Shown here piece by piece: positions 57,634 through 64,000 of a stretch of 64,000 nt of DNA (positions are counted from its first letter, which is position 1; every line of letters begins with the position of its first letter). The translations under genes and the position numbers were made by a program. Origin of the DNA: Trichobilharzia regenti (taxonomy: Eukaryota > Platyhelminthes > Trematoda > Strigeidida > Schistosomatidae). The DNA lies in the NCBI GenBank assembly GCA_944472135.2, contig OX235270.1, positions 116,017,842-116,081,841 of the forward strand. The letters run 5' to 3'. The notes below the pieces were generated by a model. It was not told the origin of the DNA. It saw only the letters and a list, made by a program, of their open reading frames with translations, and made no database searches.

Positions 57634-59305
57634 GTGAAGAATAGTTCTAGGAAGGACAAAAGACAATTCTACGATAACCTGGCCACTGAAGCTGAGAAGG
57701 CAGCAGGGAAGAGATCAACACAAGTGAAACCTATAAAAGATAGCCAAGGGAACCCAATTACCCAGGAAGAAAAACAGATTAAACAATGGTCGGATCACTT
57801 CAAAGGACTCTTGGACCGACCACCACCTGCAACCCGTCCAGAAATACCAACAACAGCACGTACACAACTGCAAGTCGACATCAATCCTCCAACGAGAGCT
57901 GAAGTCTTGAATGCAATCAAGCTTCTGAAAGCTGCAAAAGCAGCTGGACCGGATGGAATATCCCTTGTAGCACTGAAAGTGGACCCAGAGACGACAGCAG
58001 ATATGCTGACTCCATTATTGCAAAAGGTCTGGAAGGAGGGAAAGGTGCCTACTAACTGGAGGAAAGGTTACCTCGCGAAACTACCAAAGAAGGGCGACTT
58101 AGGCCTCACTCTGCAAGAACTGGCGAGGAATCATGCTCCTGTCGATGCCAAGTAAAATCCTGAGTCACATCATCATGGAGAGATTAAAGGACGCACTGGA
58201 TACAGAACTCCGCCCCACTGGAACAAGCTGGATTCAGGAAAGGCAAATCATGTACTGACCAAATTGCAACTCTACTCATCATCATCACAGAACAAAGCAT
58301 GGAATGGCAATCAAACCTCTACCTCATCTTTAGAGACCTTGAGAAGGCCTTCGATAGCGTAGCGTTGGTCGCGAAGTAATTTGGAAATTACTCGAGTACT
58401 ATGGCGTACCCCAAATATTCATCAACCTTGTTGAACAGCTGTACGACAACGGAAAATGTCAAGTGATCCACAACGGAAAACTCAGCGAGGCGATTCCTAA
58501 TTGTGGTGGACTGACTGGATTATGCGTCAGACAGTGGGAAACGAGAAGACAGGAACATCCTGGACCGACGTGAAGACCTGGATTTCGCCCGTGGATGATT
58601 TGTGTTTGATGTCACACAAAATCAAAGACTTACAAGCGAGCGAAAACCGGCAAACTGGTCGAAGAAGCAGACAGTGAAGACATAACTCCAGGTTAACATA
58701 GATAAGACGGAGGTTATTAAAATAAACAGCTAACAACGACAACAACATCAGCAACAGGGATTTGAAAGAGGTTACTTCCTCAATTCATTTATCTAGGGAG
58801 CATTGTCTCAACTACAGGAGGAACGGACGAGGATGTCAAATCGAGCGAGAATCGGGAAGGCGAGAAACACATTCACCAACCTGAAATCAATCTGGAAATC
58901 TTCGTCACTCAGCCAGCATCAACAACAAAATTCGGTCGGATTTTCAATACAAACGTCAAGTCAGTCAGTTCTTCTATACGGAACGGATCAGAAACTTGAC
59001 GGGCGGGTCACAAAGAATATTTCCAACGGGCTGTTGCAGACCTTTATCAACAACTGTCTTCGCTATATACTGAAGACCAGATGACCGGGCCGGAGAGAAT
59101 CACCAACAACGAATTATGGGAACAAACAAAGCAAGAACCAATCGCCAACCAAGAAATATGCAGGAGAAAGTGGATCCGACACTCGCCGAGGAGGCAGCTG
59201 GGTGATATCGCGCGCGCGTCAGGCCATTGGTCGAGTGGAACCCGAAAGGGAAGCACGCGGCGAGTGGGACGTCGGTGGAAGGGTGACATGGAGGAGATCG
59301 TGTGA
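57634..59305 (+). pseudogene. RTE reverse transcriptase and C-terminal region, broken
   Basis: 57634-58155 is open and carries KDKRQFYDNLATEAEKAAG, the linker with QWSDHFKGLLDRP, and the fingers motif AKAAGPDGIS with VP..W. Frames then break. DLEKAFDSV (motif A) is visible near 58340. The GVRQGCLLSP box expected near 58510 is missing, because sequence jumps from GKLSEAIP to a GLDWIMRQ-like remnant. DLDFA and DD near 58575-58600 are separated by a four-base insertion. The C-terminal W-IRH...RRQLGDIARA...WSSGTRKGSTRRVGRRW motif (59081-59305) is recognisable. It cannot be functional. Confidence 0.85.
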
Positions 59306-59444
59306 AGAGGAGTTGAAAGAGTATGGACTAACATGGATGCAGTGAAAAGTACAGCAGAAGACAGAAGTGGTAAGTGGAGACGTGCAGTTGAAGCCCTATG
59401 TTCCACTAGGAACCCAAGGGAACAATAATAAATAGTAATAAAGG

Positions 59445-60400
59445 AGAATAGGTAGGATGCAAGAATTTATGAACTGTAAGAGGAGAGGTTGAGTTACACC
59501 CGAATGCCTTAACTTCTTAATGTAAAATGTCGGGCGGAATATTTTACTGGAGATCGCTAAGGCATGGGAAGACCAGGAGAGGTCAGAAGTGAGAATAAGT
59601 CCAGGATACTCAATTTCTGATTTAATTCCTATATCATTGTCACCAATCTTACAACTGTCATGAGAGTCGACGACTTCCTTTAACCATCGTTTACATCTTA
59701 AGCTGAAATCAACAGTCTGACAGTTAAAAGGATTCAGTTTAAGACCGTTAGACTCAGACCGTTTACTGACTACCGATAGAAAGCTATTTATTTCGGTACA
59801 ATCTAGCTGGGAGTTTACAGCCATTTAAAATGTTGAATCATCAGCGTACTTCACAAAGTTTATTTCATCACAGTGAGGCAAGTCATGTAAGAAGAAAGAA
59901 AAAAGAAAAGGAGAAAGGACAGCGCCTTGACTGACATAAGCTTCAGTAGGCAATGAAGTGGAATACTTCTTTTATACACGGTGTACTGCTTTCTTTTTGA
60001 GAAATAGGAATGTAACCAGTTAACAGCCCAACATTCTGTTTGACTTGCAGCAAGTTTATTTAATAAGATGTCCCTAGGGAGCTACTCAAAAGCAGATGTA
60101 TAGTCTAGGAAGGCACAACGAACAAATTTAGTCCCCTTGTCTAGACTGAAAGCAATGTTATGATATAAGACGGCAGCTGCATCTAAAGTGTTTCTACTGT
60201 GCTTATAGGCATCTTCCTGATTATTATACAATTTAATTGTAATTTGACCTGTGATCTGAAATATCTCTAGAATAGTACCACTACCTATCTTCTGTTTATT
60301 ACACTGAGTAATTTCATTAATCTGACCTCTGACCGGAAGTAATTCTGGAACTTTCTCACACATATAGTATAAATGCACGAATGTACAGCTATCTAGTTTA
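59445..60400 (-). pseudogene. CR1-like LINE fragment (antisense), same family as 5.8-7.9 kb
   Basis: On the minus strand: SRNTLDAAAVLYHNI and FVRCAFLDYTSAFE (motif A, near 60090), then in another frame LPRDILLNKLAASQTE..AVNWLHSYFSKR, KYADDS (near 59850), and in the frame of 59824-59396 the thumb-side sequence ENGLKLNPFN-like, IKSEIEYPGL, SDLSWSSHA and IKKLRHSGVTQPLLLQFINSC. It supplies the palm segment that the other copy lacks. The 5' part is truncated and rearranged. Its 3' side abuts the RTE 3' tail, so one of the two inserted at the other's edge. Confidence 0.85.
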
Positions 60401-60409
60401 TTTTATTTA

Positions 60410-60597
60410 TTTATTTTTTTTGATTACAGCTTGATTCCACACCGTATTTTTGGTACAAATATGGAATTTTCAGTGTGGATATCGGTAGCCCAAATTTTGC
60501 AGGCCGACCATAGATATCAGGTGTGCGTCGGCGCAGGCTCGAACCTCGTACCATGTGCATGGTCGGCGAGAGTCCTAACCACTGTGCCACTGACGTA
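60410..60597 (-). mobile_element. SINE-B copy 5 (antisense)
   Basis: The plus strand begins with a T-rich tail, TGATTACAGCTTGATTCC and TTTTCAGTGTGGATATCGG, and ends with the antisense head (TGCCACTGACG). Complete. It interrupts or adjoins the coding-like stretch at 60.6-60.78 kb. Confidence 0.87.
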
Positions 60598-60780
60598 GTG
60601 GGGCAGTGGCACTGACTTCGTCGAAAAGAAAATCTTCTTCGCTGCAACCTTCTCTTTAGTAACTCCTACAACCCAATGTGTATATTCGGTGAATACAAGA
60701 ACAATGCCATAACCAAATTTAGTCTTTGTAAAATGATAAGGTCTGACTATGTAATTACATCTGAGCTGCGTGACTATCAT
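60598..60780 (-). pseudogene. Possible LTR-element integrase core fragment
   Basis: About 60 codons on the minus strand (from ATG at 60780) read with the pattern TKTKFGYGIVLVFTEYTHWV followed by VTKEKVAAKKIF. This resembles the stretch around the second strand of retroviral-type integrase cores in Gypsy-like elements (a YxLVxxDxxTKWxE type pattern), but the Asp position is Thr/Glu-like and the fragment is short. The antisense SINE-B begins right after it. It could equally be an unrelated exon. Confidence 0.25.
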
Positions 60781-60803
60781 TAGCCTTTACAGTTTAAATT
60801 TTA

Positions 60804-60850
60804 CAGTGATGAAAGCTCCGCAAACTAACCATCCAGCTCAGAGAACAGTC
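60804..60850 (+). mobile_element. Short Penelope-like 3'-end piece
   Basis: GAAAGCTCCGCAAACTAACC and CCAGCTCAGAGAACA match the antisense of 61370-61405. It is inverted relative to the Penelope element 0.5 kb downstream and starts within the hammerhead-like region. Confidence 0.55.
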
Positions 60851-61329
60851 ATTTTCTTTTACTCTGGCTGTGTCATCTATAACAAAACCTATTTCATCTG
60901 TAACCAGATTAACAGAAATACGCCGTAAAAAGTTCAAACACAGCTTAAAAACCACTTCAATTAGGATAACAGAGAACACATTGTTGTATTATAGCTGTTG
61001 ATTTATTCTATTTGATATTGTTTGACTGTTTAATAATCAATCATCAATAAATAAACATGAACTTTTGAAAACTCTGAAACCAGCCTGTTTATTAAGACCG
61101 ATGAAAAGCAAGAAATCAGCATGGTATAACATAAAGAAATCCTTATTTTGACTGTCGTACTTTCAGCTAATAATATCAGGAGGATAGGTGATATTTCTAG
61201 CATAACCGCATTAAAATAACTCTTGCTCATGTACACAAACTAGGCTATATATGCGTGAAAATTTTATGAGTATACCAAATGGTTAATAGGTGCAAGAATT
61301 TCTTAACTCACACAGTGATAATAAATAAT
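60851..61329. other. AT-rich stretch between element pieces
   Basis: Possibly part of the Penelope terminal region. No frame is supported. Confidence 0.4.
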
Positions 61330-61400
61330 AGAGATTTGTAACTCAGGTGGATGATTTGCGATTAACAGTGTTCTCTGAGCTGGTTGGTTTAGTTGCGGAG

Positions 61401-61436
61401 TTTTCGTCGTCTTTCTGGACGACATCTTCAGTGCAG
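61401..61436 (-). ncRNA. Hammerhead-like core in the Penelope 3' region
   Basis: On the minus strand CTGAAGA (61425-61431) matches CUGANGA. It is followed by a perfect 6-bp helix II (GTCGTC with GACGAC, loop CAGAAA) and GAAA (61402-61405). Penelope-like elements are known to carry hammerhead motifs. I could not find a convincing helix I partner or cleavage site here, so the call is for the core and helix II only. The copies at 15.7 and 42.6 kb preserve parts of the same pattern. Confidence 0.55.
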
Positions 61437-61543
61437 TATTTAGCATAAAGTGAAATGATTTAAATTTCTTCATGAGTGATATTACTGCGTCTCCCGGTAA
61501 CCATCTTTACATATGTATTGACCATTTTCTATTGACTTGGATT

Positions 61544-63553
61544 TTAAACTTTCTGGTCACCTGATTTACTTTTTATTAGTTGGTATATTTGGTCTATATT
61601 AACGTGTTTGTTAATTGCATTTTCGTTTGAGTACCAGGCTTCTAGGAATTCTCTGACTGCACTTTTGGTGTTTCCTCTGTCTAAGATTTCGACATTATCC
61701 CAATCAAATCGATGTCCATAATTGTCTGTATGCATTGATACTAAAGAATATATATCGTGTCTTTTCACGGCTGATTTGTGTTCTTGGATTCTAATTCGAA
61801 GGGGACGCCCACTTTGGCCGATGTAATGCTTGTTACAGTTCATACAATTTATTTTGTAAATGGTATTAATTTTATCCCCTTTTTCTGTTGGATCTTTTGG
61901 TTTGCATAATATCGAATTAAGCGATTTGACTGGTTTGTGTGCTATATCTATATCAAACGGTTTCATTATTCTGTCTGTTATTTCAGAGATATTTCTCATG
62001 TATGGTAGGATGAATTTCTTTTTGGTCTTTGATGATGGTTCTTTGTTGGTGTTTTGATTCGAATTTAAACACTTTTTGATGAAATTTTGTGGATAACCAT
62101 TCTTCTTGAAGACCGTTTGTAAGTATTTTTCTTCCATTCTTTTCAACTCTGGAGTGCTACAATGTGTTTGAACTCTTTTAAACAATGTCTGCACACAGTT
62201 TCGTTTGTGAGTAATTGGATTATTGCTAGTATAGTTGAGTATTTGATCTGTGTGCGTTGATTTTGTATATACTTGTGTTTCTAAATTTCCTGTGTTGGTT
62301 CTCCTGATTAAGACATCTAAAAATGGGATTTTGTTATCTAATTCTTCTTCTCTTGTGAATTTGATGTCTTCAAATATGTTGTTTATTAATTTATGGGTAT
62401 ATTCTAAATCATTTCTCTTAATTATTACAAATGTATCATCAACGTAGCGTACCCAGATTTTCGGTTTAATTATAGGTAGAGCTATTAATTCTAATCTTTG
62501 CATAACGGCTTCAGCTATTAATCCTGATATGGGCGATCCCATTGGTGTTCCTTTTATTTGTTAATATATTTGAGTATTGAATTGGAAGTATGTTGTAAGG
62601 CATAATTTTATGAGTTCTATCCAAGTTGAACATTGCGTTTTTATGTTTTCATCACTATAGAGTAATTGTTGCATAGTTTCTGTTGCTAGTTTTGGACTAA
62701 TTGAAGTATATAATTCTGTGACATCAAAGGACACCATTATTTCATTGTCTTCTACCTGAATGTTTTTGATTTTCTCTAAAAATTGGATTGACGAATTGAT
62801 AGAATGGTCGCATGATTCTGTTAGGTAATTTAACTTCCTGGAAAGTTCTTTAGATAGATTATATGTTGGTGTTCCTGGAAGCGAAACGATTGGTCGTAAG
62901 GGAATGTTTGGTTTGTGTAGTTTTGGTCTACCATAGAATCGAGGTAAAAAAGGTCCGTTAGATCTCATTCGCCATTGATCTTGTTCTGTAATTTGTCCTG
63001 ATTTCGTTAGTTTATTTAACGTTGTTCTGATTTTTTTATCGAATGTTTGTATAGGGTTTTTTGTCAACTGTTGATATACATTATTATCTTTGAGTAAATC
63101 CTGTGCTTTCTTTATGTAGTCTTCTGTGTCCAGGATTACTGTTGTTCTTCCTTTATCAGCCGGTAGAATAACTATATCTTTTCTATTCTTTAGTTTCTTC
63201 AATGCATCTTGCTCTTCAGTGCTAAGTTGGGAATTATGTCTTTTCTGTTTGAGTATAGGTATGATACATTGACGTATTTCTTGTTGTACTTCCTCATTTA
63301 ATTTTGATAATTTGAATGATGATTCTAATGAAGCACAGAAATCTGTTACTGAAGCGTCACCAGTATTCTAGCTGACTCCTTTCTGAAGAAGTTGTTCTTC
63401 GGTTTTCGATAATGGTTGTTTCGACAGATTTACTACGCAATCATTTAGAGTTTCTTCAGATGGTTGTTTGGATATATTAGCTAGTTTTTCTTTGAGGACA
63501 ACTCGTCTTCTCTCCTTGTGCCGTTCGCTTATCATTTTAATGGCAGTATTCAA
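61544..63553 (-). pseudogene. Penelope polyprotein: reverse transcriptase plus GIY-YIG endonuclease, two in-frame stops
   Basis: A single reading frame of about 670 codons from ATG at 63553. N-terminal region: basic, with EEQLLQKG, then TAG (63370-63368). Next come KNRKDIVILPADKGRTTVIL (a Penelope RT hallmark), FYGRPKLHKP and LRPIVS, and VSFDVTELYTSI with the motif A Asp. TAA (62560-62558) comes just before KGTPMGSPISGLIAE, then RYVDDTFVI with the catalytic Asp pair (near 62440), and IPFLDVLI. C-terminal GIY-YIG endonuclease: IYKINCMNCNKHYIGQSGRP with the Cys pair typical of Penelope, R in LRIRIQEH, and REFLEAWY with the catalytic Glu, then INKH. Only two nonsense codons and no frameshift were found. 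It would encode an RT/endonuclease for target-primed insertion, often at telomeric or open ends. Confidence 0.93.
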
Positions 63554-63582
63554 TGTGATAATAAATACCCATCGCCTAATTT

Positions 63583-64000
63583 ACTAGATCGCTCAAAGCT
63601 CAAGAAAAGAGGTGGACTCGGAATGAGGTTAACGACCCTACTCCGAAAAGAAACAACCAGGAAGCTGCGGAAACTTCAAAGCACAGGAACAATATGAAAA
63701 AAAATATAAAAAAAATTCTCTGTCGGAATCAGAGAAGGTGAATGACGCCAACTGGTGAAAGCCTTTGGGAAGCCAGTCAGCCGACGTGCATTGTTTCACT
63801 GAAAGCGAAACTAAGCTGAGGGACATGGAATTTCAAGGCCATGTCTGAGGCTGGCTAGTAGTTCTGATCAAGTTGTGGAAAAATTCAGAAGATATGGCAC
63901 TGAAGAGCAAACTGAGTGGAAGTGGACCTTACAAATCACTAACTGGAGAGACAACAGTCTACTGCAGTCACCCAGACGACAACCACGATAGTTTGATGTA
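63583..64000 (+). mobile_element. RTE/SR2-like LINE, 5' part, cut by the window edge
   Basis: The leader (CTCAAGAAAAGAGGTGGAC, TTAACGACCCTACTCCG, GAAACTTCAAAGCACAGG) and the start of the endonuclease region (GAAAGCCTTTGGGAAGCCAG, GTCACCCAGACGACAACCAC) match the copy at 56.5 kb with many changes. Frames are broken. It starts directly beyond the Penelope 5' end. Confidence 0.8.

Larger units (their letters stand above)
56448..59440 (+). mobile_element. RTE/SR2-like non-LTR retrotransposon, longest copy in the window
   Basis: Non-coding leader 56448-56670, then endonuclease, linker, reverse transcriptase and a conserved C-terminal region, and a 3' end with GAAGCCCTATGTTCCACTAG and an AATAATAAATAGTAATAA tail. 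About 3.0 kb, close to full RTE length. RTE elements copy their RNA into a nicked target by target-primed reverse transcription. This copy is broken by stops, frameshifts and deletions (see the two entries below). A CR1-like fragment and an antisense SINE-B lie immediately downstream. Confidence 0.92.
61330..63560 (-). mobile_element. Penelope-like retroelement, nearly intact
   Basis: Antisense element with one long frame (61544-63553) and a 3' non-coding part (61330-61543) containing a hammerhead-like core. Penelope-like elements are a separate retroelement class that couples a telomerase-related reverse transcriptase to a GIY-YIG endonuclease. At least four fragments of this family lie elsewhere in the window (15.7, 29.3-30.4, 42.6 and 60.8 kb). 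This is the least damaged autonomous element here. Its 5' flank is the start of another RTE. Confidence 0.92.

Noticed and set aside
61860..62447. Plus-strand frames of about 65 codons
   Set aside because: Shadows of the antisense Penelope frame.

Overview
The window looks like AT-rich, gene-poor nuclear DNA of a blood fluke (Schistosoma or a close schistosomatid). The main evidence is several copies of a tandem, tRNA-headed repeat with an embedded hammerhead ribozyme whose core and helix II match the well-known schistosome Sm-alpha hammerhead. Schistosome-type retroelements support this: RTE/SR2-like and CR1/SR1-like LINEs, a Penelope-like element with a GIY-YIG endonuclease, and many tRNA-derived SINEs. 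The exact species cannot be told from this sequence alone. I could not demonstrate an intact host gene. The only recognisable host-derived sequence is a broken, intron-less histone H3 copy at 20.26-20.62 kb, plus two short stop-free stretches (8.1 and 43.0 kb) that might be exons or element relics.

Layout. 0-5 kb: an inverted pair of SINE-A copies, then unannotated AT-rich DNA. 5.8-7.9 kb: a 5'-truncated CR1-like LINE with frameshifts. 9.6-13.1 kb: SINE-C copies. 13.96-15.0 kb: Sm-alpha-like inverted composite with four hammerheads. 15.2-20 kb: SINE-A, -B and -C copies and a Penelope 3' fragment. 20.3 kb: H3 pseudogene. 22.5-24.1 kb: SINE-A and SINE-B. 27.1-28.4 kb: internally deleted RTE on the minus strand. 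28.8-30.4 kb: SINE-B and a decayed Penelope copy. 31.9-33.6 kb: second Sm-alpha-like array with near-identical 329-bp units, then a decayed unit. 35.4-36.8 kb: SINE-E copies. 38.4-38.8 and 42.2-42.4 kb: more Sm-alpha-like inverted composites. 44.5-47.0 kb: decayed RTE. 48.2-51.5 kb: RTE relic and SINE-C copies. 56.2-60.6 kb: SINE-B, the longest RTE copy, a CR1-like fragment and a SINE-B in antisense. 61.3-63.55 kb: nearly intact Penelope-like element in antisense. 63.6-64.0 kb: start of another RTE, cut by the window edge.

Main result. Embedded self-cleaving-ribozyme architecture recurs in unrelated-looking repeats: canonical hammerheads in the Sm-alpha-like family, a divergent hammerhead in SINE-E, relic hammerheads in SINE-C, and a hammerhead-like core in the Penelope 3' region. 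Sm-alpha-like and SINE-E loci are also repeatedly arranged as a minus-strand block followed by a plus-strand block. Four of these composites are bounded by 13-14 bp direct repeats that look like target-site duplications. This suggests each composite entered in a single event, as in LINE twin priming, rather than by chance insertion of one copy beside another. SINE-A appears to be a chimera of a tRNA-like head with pieces of the 5' and 3' ends of the local RTE element, which would explain which LINE mobilises it.
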